From: CBDBJK01 sp965206395
Lineage (GTDB): Bacteria > Chloroflexota > Dehalococcoidia > Lucifugimonadales > CATOSD01
Length of the DNA: 64,000 bases
Reading direction: 5' to 3'
NCBI GenBank assembly: GCA_965206395.1
Contig: CBDBJK010000013.1
Coordinates: forward strand, 42,038-106,037
In this document: positions 53,083 to 62,347 of the stretch, one piece after another
How the letters are laid out: every line of letters starts with the position of its first letter
Position numbering within the stretch: position 1 is the first letter of the stretch
Notes under the pieces: generated by a model
What the model saw: the letters and a program-made list of their open reading frames with translations, nothing else
The model's database searches: none
What the model was told of the DNA's origin: nothing
Translations under genes and position numbers: made by a program

Positions 53083-54333
53083 TCAAGCACGCGGGTTGCT
53101 TGGGATGTCGCTGGTTACCTGCTCCCTATCTAACTTTGAAATCTTGTCAGCGCTTATGCCCAGCAACTCACCGTAGATGAGGCTGTTGTGCTGAGCAAAG
53201 AGCGGTGTGGGATACAGCGTGGTTCCCGGCGTCTTGGAGAGCTTCCACGGACGACTGTAGTAACGATTATGGCCTGCCTCTGGGTCTTCTGACGGCTCGA
53301 AGAACTCCCTGGATTCCAGGTGAGGGTCGGACATGAGGTCGGCGGCGTCGGTTACGGCTCCCGCAGCGATGCCGTGCGCCTGAAGCCTGTTCATTATCTC
53401 GTAGTGGTCGTAATCCTTCGTCCAGTCCGAGATGACTGCGTTAAGCTCCTCCTGGTTGTTCCATCGAGAAAGGCCGTCGCGGTACTTTTCGTCCTCAGCC
53501 AGCGAAGGCTTGCCCATCAACTGACAAAGGCTCTGCCACTGCTCGTCGTTCTCGACCACGATTGCTATCCACCTGTCCTCGCCCGCGCACGGGTAGGCGC
53601 TATGAGGGGCCATCGAGGTGTGGCCGTTGACCATCGGCTGCCTGATTCTGCCGTTCATGGTGTAGTCCATAATCGCCTCGCCAACGACGGCGGTGGAAAG
53701 CTCTCTTTGCGAGATGTCGATGTGAGTACCATTTCCGGTGAGCCTTCGATGGCGGAGGGCAGCGGCGACGAGTCCCACACTCATGTAGCCTGTTAATGGG
53801 TCTGGGAAGGCCATGCCATTGAAATATGGCGGCTCACCTGGGTATCCCGTGAGGCTGAACAGCCCCGATAGCTTCTCAAGAGTGTTGCCAAACGACCTGT
53901 ATTCCTTCTCCGGGCCTGTAGTGCCCTGGCTGGAAAGCGATGCAAGGATAATGGAAGGGTTGTACTGATTCAACACGTCGAACCCAACGCCCAGCCTGTC
54001 CATGACTCCTACCCGGAAATTCTCCAGAACCACGTCCGAGACCTTGACGAGTTCCAGGAAGATGTTCTTGCCCTCCTCGACGGCAAGATCGAGAGTGATG
54101 CCCAGTTTGCTGCGGTTGCGCTCGTTTATCATTCCAGAGCGGTTCCAAGGCTTCTCGCCGGGGTCGTTATCTGGATAGATGTCGCGGGGATTCATCCTCA
54201 GCGCGTCAGGGTGATGTGGCGCTTCGATCTTGATGACCTCCGCGCCCATGTCTCCAAGGAGTTTCGTCGCGTGTGGTCCCGCCAGAAACATGCTAAAGTC
54301 GAGGATTCTTACGCCTTCAAGAGCTTTGACCAT
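53083..54333 (-). CDS. family III CoA-transferase (CaiB/BaiF), paralog
   Basis: 416 residues, same length as the neighbouring gene and clearly a tandem duplicate: MVKALEGVRILDFSMFLAGP, SDVVLENFRVGVMDRLGVGF, catalytic-position D178 in FPDPLTGYMSVG. Differences are spread across the protein, so the duplication is not recent. It starts a minus-strand pair with the downstream copy 36 bases away. The two may form a heteromeric enzyme, as known for succinyl-CoA:benzylsuccinate CoA-transferase, but that is inference. Confidence 0.92.
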   Translation of the reverse strand: MVKALEGVRILDFSMFLAGPHATKLLGDMGAEVIKIEAPHHPDALRMNPRDIYPDNDPGEKPWNRSGMINERNRSKLGITLDLAVEEGKNIFLELVKVSDVVLENFRVGVMDRLGVGFDVLNQYNPSIILASLSSQGTTGPEKEYRSFGNTLEKLSGLFSLTGYPGEPPYFNGMAFPDPLTGYMSVGLVAAALRHRRLTGNGTHIDISQRELSTAVVGEAIMDYTMNGRIRQPMVNGHTSMAPHSAYPCAGEDRWIAIVVENDEQWQSLCQLMGKPSLAEDEKYRDGLSRWNNQEELNAVISDWTKDYDHYEIMNRLQAHGIAAGAVTDAADLMSDPHLESREFFEPSEDPEAGHNRYYSRPWKLSKTPGTTLYPTPLFAQHNSLIYGELLGISADKISKLDREQVTSDIPSNPRA

Positions 54334-54453
54334 TTTTCTACTCCGAAACGTTGTTAGATAATCACCCTCATCCCAACCTTCTCCCGTCGAGGGAGAGGAC
54401 TAAGGTGAGGGACAATCATTTGCAGTATTATACACTTTGAAGTCTTTTAAGAC

Positions 54454-55632
54454 TCAGATGACGCCAGCGCCCCGCAGCATGACCAGGTCTGACCTGGCGT
54501 AGCCGAGCCAGTCGCACAAGATTTCCACATTGTGCTCCCCTAGAAGAGGCGCACGCTTGTGCTCCAAATTATGGCCGGGAATCTTAAAAGGCGCTCCTGG
54601 ATATTGGAGAGGCCCGGTCTCAGGGTGGTCAATCGAAGCGATGAACTCCCTGGCATTGTGCTGCGGCGAGTTCACGATGTCTTCGACAGTGGCAACATAA
54701 CCGGTGGGCAGGTTCAGAGCCTGGGCCTCATGATAGACCTCTTCTTTAGTCCTCTCTATCATCCAGCCGATTATAATGGCGTCGAGTAGGTCCGCGTTGT
54801 CTCGTCTTCCCTGAAATGTAGCGAACTGAGGATCGTCTACCAACTCAGGCATATCCAGAAGAGTGCACACCCTGGGCCAGAGGTGCTGCTGAAGTGTGAG
54901 GCCGACGAATCCGTCCTTGCAAGGATAGATCATCGAGCCGTGCCCGCGAGTTTGGACAGTACCCGTGTACTCGTAGTTGCACAAGTCCTGGATATGGCAG
55001 CATATGAGCGTTTCCTGGAGGGACAGGTCTACGTGCTGACCAACGCCTGTACCCTCTGCGCTGTAGAAGGCAACCAGCGCGCCGCCAAGGCAGGCGACAG
55101 CCCCCATGTACTGCCCTGCGTTGCCGCCAAACTTGATAGGCTCGCGCTCCGGGAGTCCCATCAGGTTCAGGTTGCCGCCTGTGGCGAAGTCCACAAGCTC
55201 GCCTCCCTTGTACTGGCTGTAGGGACCAGTCTGTCCGAAGTGCGTCACAGAAGTCAATACCAGGCTGGGGTTGACCTTTTCCAACACCTCATAGCCCAAA
55301 CCCAGGTTCTCCAGCGTCTGTGGATGGAAGCTTTCGATCAGAATCTGAGAATCCTTCACAAGCTCCTTCAGGATGCCTGCCCCTGTTCTCGTGGTGAGGT
55401 CCAGCGTAATGCTTTTCTTGCCTCCGTTGAGGTAGAGGAACGAGCCACTAGTCTCAGGATTCGGGATGTCATTGAGGAAAGGGCTGTTGCGTCGGCTAAC
55501 GTCTCCAACCCCAGGCGGCTCAATCTTGATGACCTCAGCGCCCATATAGGCCATCAATTTGGTCGAGTAAGGCCCGGGCACATCCTCCGAAAGGTCGAGC
55601 ACTCTGACACCGGAAAGCAACCCATTCTGCAT
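54454..55632 (-). CDS. family III CoA-transferase-like protein with Gln at the catalytic Asp position
   Basis: A 392-residue CaiB/BaiF-type protein: LLSGVRVLDLSEDVPGPYST, then SQILIESFHPQTLENLGLGY and VLTSVTHFGQTGPYSQYKGG. Where other members have an Asp (GGxxADxxxG) this one reads FGGNAGQYMGA, so Q174 replaces it. The fold seems intact, and CoA binding may remain. The start may be ATG 55632 or GTG 55644. It diverges from the gene at 55849, which has the same change. The two share much sequence. Confidence 0.88.
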   Translation of the reverse strand: MQNGLLSGVRVLDLSEDVPGPYSTKLMAYMGAEVIKIEPPGVGDVSRRNSPFLNDIPNPETSGSFLYLNGGKKSITLDLTTRTGAGILKELVKDSQILIESFHPQTLENLGLGYEVLEKVNPSLVLTSVTHFGQTGPYSQYKGGELVDFATGGNLNLMGLPEREPIKFGGNAGQYMGAVACLGGALVAFYSAEGTGVGQHVDLSLQETLICCHIQDLCNYEYTGTVQTRGHGSMIYPCKDGFVGLTLQQHLWPRVCTLLDMPELVDDPQFATFQGRRDNADLLDAIIIGWMIERTKEEVYHEAQALNLPTGYVATVEDIVNSPQHNAREFIASIDHPETGPLQYPGAPFKIPGHNLEHKRAPLLGEHNVEILCDWLGYARSDLVMLRGAGVI

Positions 55633-55774
55633 GTTATCACGCACCTTTTACCACAAGTTAATTATAAGCTACGCCAATCAACTTGAGAATGGCGCAGCGA
55701 GTCCATTGAGGCCTTTTCACCTAGCGTTTAGTGTCGATTTTAACCACTTATCAGCTTCTGTCAATACAGGTATG

Positions 55775-55783
55775 TGCTATACT
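55775..55783 (+). promoter_or_regulatory. extended -10 element before the CoA-transferase genes
   Basis: TGC plus TATACT (55778-55783) is an extended -10 box about 66 bases before the ATG at 55849. It lies in the space between divergent CoA-transferase genes. Confidence 0.45.
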
Positions 55784-55848
55784 ACCCCAAAACTGATGCG
55801 GCGAATTGCAAGGCAGACCACTGGCACACCACCTCTAGGGGGTCATAA

Positions 55849-57048
55849 ATGAGTGAGGGCGCACTGACCGGACTCCGTGTCATAGACATCTCCCAGGACA
55901 TAGCGGGGCCTTATTGCGCTAGGCTTTTCGCCGGAATGGGTGCGGATGTGACAAAGGTCGAGCCTCCCGGAGTGGGCGACGCATCCAGGAAGGCTGGCCC
56001 CTTCCCAGACGGCGATGCCGACTTAAACAGCAGCGCACGCTTTCTATATCTGAACGCCAACAAAAAAGGCATTACGCTAAACCTTGAAGCCGCCGAAGGG
56101 CATCAGATTCTCAAGCGATTGGCAGCAAAGGCTGACGTGCTGATAGAGAGCTTCAACCCCCGTGTAATGAATAGCATGGGCCTTGGCTTCGACACGCTAC
56201 GCGAGCTAAATCCCCGACTGGTCATGACTTCTATCAGCTTCTTTGGACAGGAAGGCCCTTACAGCGAATTCAAGGGCGAGGAAATTGTCATCTATGCGCT
56301 GAGCGGGGCCATGTACATAAGTGGGGAGCCTGAGCGCGAGCCGCTGAAATCTGGCGTGCCCATTGCCCAGTTCGTTGCCGGACAGACGGCATTTGTGGCG
56401 ACTATGAGCGCGCTTTTTTATGCTCAGGCTACGGGTTCCGGGCAGCTTGTAGACGTACCGATTCAGCAGGCCGTCGCGGACCTTATGGAAAACCACTTTG
56501 TCGGTTCCAACCTAGTTGGTCGTAATGTGGTTAGGACGGGCAACAGGCACATGAACCATCCCTGGGGGCCATACCCGTGCAAGGACGGGTATGTCGCACT
56601 TATATGCGGTCCGCCCGTCAACTGGCCTGCCATTGCAGAGATAATAGATCCTCGTTTGGGCGATCCCAGATTTGCAACAGTCGCCGAGCGAGTCAAGCCG
56701 GAAAATCGAGATGCCATCGACGCCATCCTGTCGCCCTGGTTGATGGAGCATACCAGAGAGGAGATTTACCGCCTCGGACAGGAGCACGGTCTGGCCTTCG
56801 GCTACGTGGCAACGCCGGAGGATGTGATAGGCTCAGCACAGCTAAATTTTCGGGAATACTTCACTGAGCTAGACCATCCGATGGTGGGGCGATTCGTCTC
56901 TCCCGGTGCCCCTTTCCAGATGGAAGGGTCTCCTTGGGAGAACCATAGAGCGCCGCTTCTGGGCGAGCACAACCATGAAGTCTTGTCCGACGTCCTGGGC
57001 TACGGGGACGCGCACATCGACCGTCTGAAGCACGAGGGGATTATCTGA
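55849..57048 (+). CDS. family III CoA-transferase-like protein with Gln at the catalytic Asp position
   Basis: A 399-residue CaiB/BaiF-type protein: ALTGLRVIDISQDIAGPYCA, then ADVLIESFNPRVMNSMGLGF and TSISFFGQEGPYSEFKGEEI. The catalytic Asp site reads KSGVPIAQFVAG with Q174, the same substitution and position as in its divergent neighbour. The C-terminal APLLGEHNHEVLSDVLGYG is normal. AGGGGGT precedes the ATG. It is followed after 25 bases by another CoA-transferase, probably in one transcript. Confidence 0.9.
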   Translation: MSEGALTGLRVIDISQDIAGPYCARLFAGMGADVTKVEPPGVGDASRKAGPFPDGDADLNSSARFLYLNANKKGITLNLEAAEGHQILKRLAAKADVLIESFNPRVMNSMGLGFDTLRELNPRLVMTSISFFGQEGPYSEFKGEEIVIYALSGAMYISGEPEREPLKSGVPIAQFVAGQTAFVATMSALFYAQATGSGQLVDVPIQQAVADLMENHFVGSNLVGRNVVRTGNRHMNHPWGPYPCKDGYVALICGPPVNWPAIAEIIDPRLGDPRFATVAERVKPENRDAIDAILSPWLMEHTREEIYRLGQEHGLAFGYVATPEDVIGSAQLNFREYFTELDHPMVGRFVSPGAPFQMEGSPWENHRAPLLGEHNHEVLSDVLGYGDAHIDRLKHEGII

Positions 57049-57073
57049 AGATTTAGAAGGGAACCGAAACACG

Positions 57074-58351
57074 ATGAAGCCTCTGCCTTTGGAAGGCTGC
57101 CGAATCATCGATCTTTCCATGATCTGGGCAGGCCCACACTGCACCAAACTGCTGGCCGACCTTGGCGCGCAGGTCGTCAAGGTCGAGTCCATAACTCGAC
57201 TCGACCCCACTCGTGGCCCCGTAAGGCCCAGTGGTCGTCTCAGGGTCTATCCTGATGGCGATCCGGGAGAGGAGCCTTATAACCGGTCAGGCGGATTCCA
57301 CCAGCTTCACAGAAACAAGCTAGGAATCACCCTGGACTTGAAGACCAACGAAGGAGTGAATCTTTTCAAGGGACTGGCGTCTGTCAGCGACGTAGTTATC
57401 GATAACTTCTCGTTCGGCGTGATGAAGAATTTCGGACTGGACTATCCTGCTCTCAGAGAGGAAAGGCCGGACGTCATCGTAGTTTCTATGCCTGCGTTTG
57501 GAATGACAGGCCCCGACAATTCATACGTTGGATTCGGCGTTACAATCGAACCTATGGCCGGAGTCTCCCACATGGCGGGATACGCCGGCGAGTACCCGAT
57601 GCGCTCAGGTGGAAATCACGCCGACCCCATCAACGGACTTCACGCAGCGGGATCCATCCTCGCAGCCCTGTGGCACCGACAGAGGACAGGGCAGGGCCAG
57701 CTAATCGACTTCTCTCACCTGGAGTCGATGGCGTCTCTGATCGGTGAGGATATTGTCGGCTTTTCGCTCAATGGTAAGTTCAGGGAAAGGGCGGGCAATC
57801 GCCACCCATCAAAAGCGCCCCAGGGATGCTACAGGTGTGAAGGAGAGGACGAGTGGGTCGCAATCTCCGTTGGTTCCGACGACGAATGGCAGAGCCTCTG
57901 CCAGCTAATGCAAAGGCCAGACCTTTGGGATGGAAGGTATACCACCGCTCCTGATCGTCAGCGTCATCACGATGAGCTGGACCGGGCGATTCAAGAGTGG
58001 ACGGAGGGACAAGACAAGCTAGAGCTTATGGAGCGTCTTCAGAAGGCGGGTATCGCCGCCGGCGCCGTGTTGAAGATTAACGAATCGTTTGAAGACCCTC
58101 AACTGAGGCACAACGGCTACTTTCGGCTTCAGGATTACCCCAACGCTGGAAGCTACCTACATCCCGGCCTGCCCTTCAAGCTGACTGAGACACCAGTAGG
58201 GTTCAGATCGCCCGCGCCCGACTTGGGCCAGCATAACTGGCAGACCTTTTATGAACTGCTGGGAGTACCTGCCGAGGAGTTCGCTGCTCTAGAGCGACAG
58301 AATGTAATCGGGCAGACGCCACATGAGGCGGCGGGCAACGCCCTGGCCTAG
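57074..58351 (+). CDS. family III CoA-transferase (CaiB/BaiF)
   Basis: A 425-residue protein with LEGCRIIDLSMIWAGPHCTK, SDVVIDNFSFGVMKNFGLDY and an Asp at the catalytic position (D184 in GGNHADPINGLHAAG). It is closer in layout to the two 416-residue copies (shared SGGFHQLHRNKLGITLDLK and WVAISVGSDDEWQSLCQLM) than to its upstream neighbour. It is second in a two-gene plus-strand unit and ends 25 bases from the convergent permease gene. Confidence 0.92.
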   Translation: MKPLPLEGCRIIDLSMIWAGPHCTKLLADLGAQVVKVESITRLDPTRGPVRPSGRLRVYPDGDPGEEPYNRSGGFHQLHRNKLGITLDLKTNEGVNLFKGLASVSDVVIDNFSFGVMKNFGLDYPALREERPDVIVVSMPAFGMTGPDNSYVGFGVTIEPMAGVSHMAGYAGEYPMRSGGNHADPINGLHAAGSILAALWHRQRTGQGQLIDFSHLESMASLIGEDIVGFSLNGKFRERAGNRHPSKAPQGCYRCEGEDEWVAISVGSDDEWQSLCQLMQRPDLWDGRYTTAPDRQRHHDELDRAIQEWTEGQDKLELMERLQKAGIAAGAVLKINESFEDPQLRHNGYFRLQDYPNAGSYLHPGLPFKLTETPVGFRSPAPDLGQHNWQTFYELLGVPAEEFAALERQNVIGQTPHEAAGNALA

Positions 58352-58376
58352 GCGAGATCTCTGGAGTTCGAAGAGC

Positions 58377-59282
58377 TTACCTGCTGCCCCTCAGTCGAGG
58401 GTCAAGGACGTCCCGAATGGCATCGCCAAGTATGTTGACGCCGAATACTGTGATCGTCAGCGCCACGCCTGGGAAGATGCTGGTCCACGGGCCTGCCGCG
58501 ATGTAACGCTGCTGGGCTGTTCCTAACATGTTGCCCCAGGTGGGTATGTTCGGCGGCACACCAAGTCCAAGGAAGCTCAGACTGGCCTCTGTGACGATTG
58601 CGCCACCCAGAACGGCAGACCCTATCACAATCACCGGGGCCATGACGTTTGGGGTGATGTGGCGCAGCATTATGCGCAAGTCGCTCGCGCCGATAGCTCG
58701 CGCCGCATCTACATATTGGCTGGATTTGATGCTCAGAGCGACAGACCTCACCGTCCTCGTAGTGCCGGGCCATCTAACGATAGTGATGGCCAGGATAACC
58801 GCAAAAAGGGAAGGCCCCAAGGCTGCTATGAGAGTAAGGGCCAGGACCAGGCCAGGGAGAGCCTGAAGGGAGTCCACTACACGCTGAAGCAACAAGTCTA
58901 GCGTCTTGCCAAAGTAGGCGCTGGCCACGCCCAGCAATGTGCCAATGACGGTACTGCTCGCCACTGCGATAAATCCAACCAATAGGGATACCCTCGAGCC
59001 GAAGACCACACGGCTGAACACGTCACGAGCGATATGATCGGTGCCAAAGATGTGACTAGCGCTAGGCGGACTCAGCCGTGCCGACCGGTCAAACTCATCA
59101 ACGCTGTAAGGGGCGATCAGGGGTGCGAAGATGGCTGTCAGAATAGCCGCCATCAGGATAAAGCCACCCAATGCGCCCAGAGGCTTTGTCCTTACAAACC
59201 GAAAGAATTGAGTCCTGAAGGTGGGTTTCCGACGCAGCCCAAGCTCCCGACCCAGTGTCGATTCTATTGACTGTTCAGACAT
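58377..59282 (-). CDS. ABC transporter permease, dipeptide/nickel type (DppC-like)
   Basis: A 301-residue inner membrane protein with an N-terminal OppC_N segment (residues 1-60, TKPLGALGGFILMAAILTAI). The BPD_transp_1 domain has the EAA-like loop (DAARAIGASDLRIMLRHITP) that docks the ATPase. The final SFLGLGVPPNIPTWGNML is typical. It follows the DppB-like gene by 24 bases. No ATP-binding subunits are encoded in this window, so they must be elsewhere or shared. Confidence 0.93.
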   Translation of the reverse strand: MSEQSIESTLGRELGLRRKPTFRTQFFRFVRTKPLGALGGFILMAAILTAIFAPLIAPYSVDEFDRSARLSPPSASHIFGTDHIARDVFSRVVFGSRVSLLVGFIAVASSTVIGTLLGVASAYFGKTLDLLLQRVVDSLQALPGLVLALTLIAALGPSLFAVILAITIVRWPGTTRTVRSVALSIKSSQYVDAARAIGASDLRIMLRHITPNVMAPVIVIGSAVLGGAIVTEASLSFLGLGVPPNIPTWGNMLGTAQQRYIAAGPWTSIFPGVALTITVFGVNILGDAIRDVLDPRLRGSR

Positions 59283-59306
59283 AGCACACCCCCATACCTC
59301 CCTACA

Positions 59307-60266
59307 TTAATCATAGCGTATTCTTGGGTCTAACCACCCGTACAGCAGGTCTATGATCAGGTTAACCGACAAGAAGATGAACGCGATGAACGTCACCAGG
59401 AACTGGATCATCGGAAAGTCTCTGGTATTGATTGAGAAGATAAGCAATCGTCCTATCCCAGGCAAGCTGAACACGGACTCGACTACCACAGACCCCCCCA
59501 AGAGAGCGGCAAATTGCACCCCGAACAGAGTGATTACCGGTAAAGAGGCGTTCTTCAGAGCGTGGCGGTAGATCACAACCCGCTCCCTCAGGCCCTTGGC
59601 CAATGCCGTGCGGACGTAATCCTCACGCAGCACCTCCAGCATCTGTGAGCGAGTTATGCGTGCCGTTACCGCGTTGGTGGAGTAGGCTAGTGCCACAGCC
59701 GGAAAGATAAGCTGTACGAAGTTCTTCCAGGGGTCCTCCCAGGGTGCTACGTATCCCAAGGGTGGAATCCAGTTGAACCACAATGAGAGGGCTAAGATCA
59801 CCAACGCTGCTACCCAGAAGGTGGGCATGGCAAGGCCAATGATGGAAAACACCCTTAGACCGTAGTCTGCCCAGGTGTCTTGTCGCACAGCGGAGATGAC
59901 GCCCATGGGCAGCGCGAAGACGATGGCTAAAGAGATAGCCATGAACGCGAACTGAAGGGTCAGAGGCAGCCTTGGCCGCACCTCTTCCCATATGGGCCGG
60001 TTGGTGAAGAAGGAGTCGCCAAAGTCCAGCCGCAGAGCGCCCCCGACCCACTTCACGTACTGTATGGCGATGGGGTCATTCAGCCCCAAGTTAATCCGCA
60101 CTCGCTCCAGGTCGGCCTCGGTGAACGTCCCTTCTCCCTCGTAGCCTGCCAGCATAACAAAGGCAGGGTCGCCAGGGACTATCCGCAGAATAACGAAGAC
60201 GACTAAAGATACCCCAAAGATAGTGGGGAAAAAGAGGAGCAGCCTACGGATTACATATGTACGCAA
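59307..60266 (-). CDS. ABC transporter permease, dipeptide/nickel type (DppB-like)
   Basis: A 319-residue inner membrane protein. It begins LRTYVIRRLLLFFPTIFGVS (TTG start at 60266, GAGG eight bases upstream), followed by the periplasmic loop with GLNDPIAIQYVKW. The EAA loop RTALAKGLRERVVIYRHALK and the closing LLYGWLDPRIRYD are diagnostic of DppB/OppB proteins. It pairs with the DppC-like gene and lies after the binding-protein gene, separated from it by a strong hairpin. Confidence 0.94.
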   Translation of the reverse strand: MRTYVIRRLLLFFPTIFGVSLVVFVILRIVPGDPAFVMLAGYEGEGTFTEADLERVRINLGLNDPIAIQYVKWVGGALRLDFGDSFFTNRPIWEEVRPRLPLTLQFAFMAISLAIVFALPMGVISAVRQDTWADYGLRVFSIIGLAMPTFWVAALVILALSLWFNWIPPLGYVAPWEDPWKNFVQLIFPAVALAYSTNAVTARITRSQMLEVLREDYVRTALAKGLRERVVIYRHALKNASLPVITLFGVQFAALLGGSVVVESVFSLPGIGRLLIFSINTRDFPMIQFLVTFIAFIFLSVNLIIDLLYGWLDPRIRYD

Positions 60267-60315
60267 AGCTCAGCCCTCATTACCACAGTGATTCCGCAAT
60301 TCTAACCATTAGCCA

Positions 60316-60359
60316 ACCGGAGAGAGGAGCCGTTTCCTTGCACGGCCCCTCTCTCCGGT
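60316..60359 (-). promoter_or_regulatory. intergenic hairpin between binding-protein and permease genes
   Basis: A 12-bp perfect stem (60316-60327 with 60348-60359) continues after one mismatch with five more pairs (GCCGT/ACGGC) around an 8-base loop. There is no T-run. Hairpins in this place in ABC operons often stabilise the binding-protein mRNA or cut down permease expression. It may also act as a partial terminator. Confidence 0.7.
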
Positions 60360-60428
60360 GTGGTTGTACTTATCTTCTTATGGATGGCTAACCGAATGCC
60401 AACTCCGTGCGTGAGAGCCACGGACTGA

Positions 60429-62276
60429 CTATCGGCACGGCTCTTCGTTATCAAGCCACGTCCGGTCGTGGCGGTAGTTATTCTGACCCAGTGCCGAGGG
60501 TTGAGTGTAACCCTTTACACATCTCCACTGAATGTGGAATCCAGTGCCCCCCGTCGTTGGGAGGTACATCACATCCTCTAGGAGGATATCACTCATCCTC
60601 TTCAGCAACGCGCCCCGCTTGGCCTGGTCTAGCTCTCGGCTCTGCTGCTCGGAGAGATCGAGAAACTCCGCGTTTTCCCAGCCCTGGTAGTTGCGTCCCG
60701 AGTTTGGCAGCCACAACAGGCTGTTAGCCGCGTCCGGGTCCAGGAAGTTCAGGCCCGTGCCCTGCACGGCAAGCGTGAAGTCACCCGCCTGATACGCCGC
60801 AAAGCCCGCCGCGCTCTCCATCTGGCGCAGCTCAATATTCATGCCTATCTCTTTAAACTGTTGGAGCAGGATCGCAGAGATATCGGGATAACTACCTACC
60901 CCCCTGAAGGTGATGGTCACGTCCAAACCGTCGCCAAGGCCGGCCTCTTCCATCAGACGCTGGGCCTCGGCGATGTCCTCAGCCTTCTTGTCGAAACGGA
61001 ATCCCGGGAACGTCCTGTAGTCAGCAGCGGAGTATATCCAGTCGAAAACACAAGGGTAGTAGCAGAGGACGTCTCCACCCGCCGGGCTGAGTATATCGAT
61101 CATGGCCTCACGGTCCATGGCCAGTTGCATGGCGCGACGTACCCTCACATCATCGAAGGGAGGAACCCGGAGGTTGATGTGCACTCCGGTGACGCCAAAC
61201 CCAACGGTCTCGCTTAAGAATAGCCGGTCTCCCATCGCCTCACGGATGGCCAAGTCGTCGTCACTACCGAAGCCTGGGAAGACTGCCTCCTTGTGCACCT
61301 GTCCGGTGCGGAATGCCGCCACCCTCGTGCTGGGGTCGGTGATTATGATGTGACGCACGCTATCCAGGTAGGGGCGTGGCTGATCATAGTAAGTAGGGTT
61401 GCGCTCTACCTCCCAGGAAATGCCCCTTCGGTATTCCTTCAGCGTGAACGGCCCAGCGCCTATGACCTCTTCCAGCGTTGGCTCACGTCCCGGATCAGAG
61501 CCAAAATCAATGTCCTCCAGAAGGGACTTCTTCTGTATCGTTATCCAGGGGGAAGCCACACACCCCAGGAAGGCTACGGCGGGGGCCTTTAGAGTGACCT
61601 CGAGAGTGCCCGCATCTATCGCCTTGGCTCCACCTTGCTCCATGAAGTCACGGATGCAGCCAGAGCGTGGCGACGTAATGCTGTTGGGGAGGTCAATAAA
61701 GCGATTGAGCGAGTAGGCCATATCATCCGCAGTGAGCGGGTCACCATCGCTGTAAGTGACACCGTCCCTCACGCCGAAGGTGAAAACTTTCCCGGTCGAA
61801 TCAACCTCAAAGGAGTCGGCCAGGTCCGGAGCAATGTCTACCCAGGTCCGGGTATCGTACTGGTAGATGCTCGGATGTATGTGCACCATATAGGAAAGCT
61901 CGGCGACCGAGCTGTTGCGGTGAGCGTCAGTATGCCCAATGTCGAAGGCAGCCAGGAGAATCAGAGTGCCTCCCGTTTGAATCTGCTCGGGGGATGGCGT
62001 AGGCGTGGAGCGTGCTCCAGGCTGAAGAACCGCACTTACTGGGGTGGCAACCGGAGCAGCGCCCGGCATAGCAGTGGGTGCGGGGGCTGCCAAAGCTGGT
62101 TGCTGCGGTGGGGCCGGAGTGCCGGCCTGCGACCCAGTGGCAGCAGCGGCCGGTGCCGGTTGCTGAGGTTGAGCTGGTGCGTCAGGATCATCCGCAGAGG
62201 AACATGCCGCAAGCACTAAAGCCAAGGCAATTGCAATGATTCCCAATAATGCGGGATATTTCTTCCTATGTGTCAT
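60429..62276 (-). CDS. ABC transporter substrate-binding lipoprotein (SBP family 5)
   Basis: A 615-residue dipeptide/oligopeptide-type binding protein. The lipoprotein signal ALALVLAACSS has its lipid Cys near residue 25. A long Ala/Pro/Gln/Thr linker (about 30-100) may span a wall or surface layer. The SBP_bac_5 domain starts near LILLAAFDIGHTDAH and has FTFGVRDGVTYSDGDPLTAD, the usual family motif, and INLRVPPFDDVRVRRAMQLA. The ligand is unknown; peptides, opines, nickel chelates and glycosides are all possible. GAGGGAG precedes the ATG. It follows the enoyl-CoA hydratase gene by 71 bases. Confidence 0.94.
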   Translation of the reverse strand: MTHRKKYPALLGIIAIALALVLAACSSADDPDAPAQPQQPAPAAAATGSQAGTPAPPQQPALAAPAPTAMPGAAPVATPVSAVLQPGARSTPTPSPEQIQTGGTLILLAAFDIGHTDAHRNSSVAELSYMVHIHPSIYQYDTRTWVDIAPDLADSFEVDSTGKVFTFGVRDGVTYSDGDPLTADDMAYSLNRFIDLPNSITSPRSGCIRDFMEQGGAKAIDAGTLEVTLKAPAVAFLGCVASPWITIQKKSLLEDIDFGSDPGREPTLEEVIGAGPFTLKEYRRGISWEVERNPTYYDQPRPYLDSVRHIIITDPSTRVAAFRTGQVHKEAVFPGFGSDDDLAIREAMGDRLFLSETVGFGVTGVHINLRVPPFDDVRVRRAMQLAMDREAMIDILSPAGGDVLCYYPCVFDWIYSAADYRTFPGFRFDKKAEDIAEAQRLMEEAGLGDGLDVTITFRGVGSYPDISAILLQQFKEIGMNIELRQMESAAGFAAYQAGDFTLAVQGTGLNFLDPDAANSLLWLPNSGRNYQGWENAEFLDLSEQQSRELDQAKRGALLKRMSDILLEDVMYLPTTGGTGFHIQWRCVKGYTQPSALGQNNYRHDRTWLDNEEPCR

Positions 62277-62347
62277 CGTTTTCTCCCTCTCTTTTTTAGT
62301 AAGCTGGTTGACTCGATCTCCTCAGGTTCTCTCCCCATAAGTAACAT

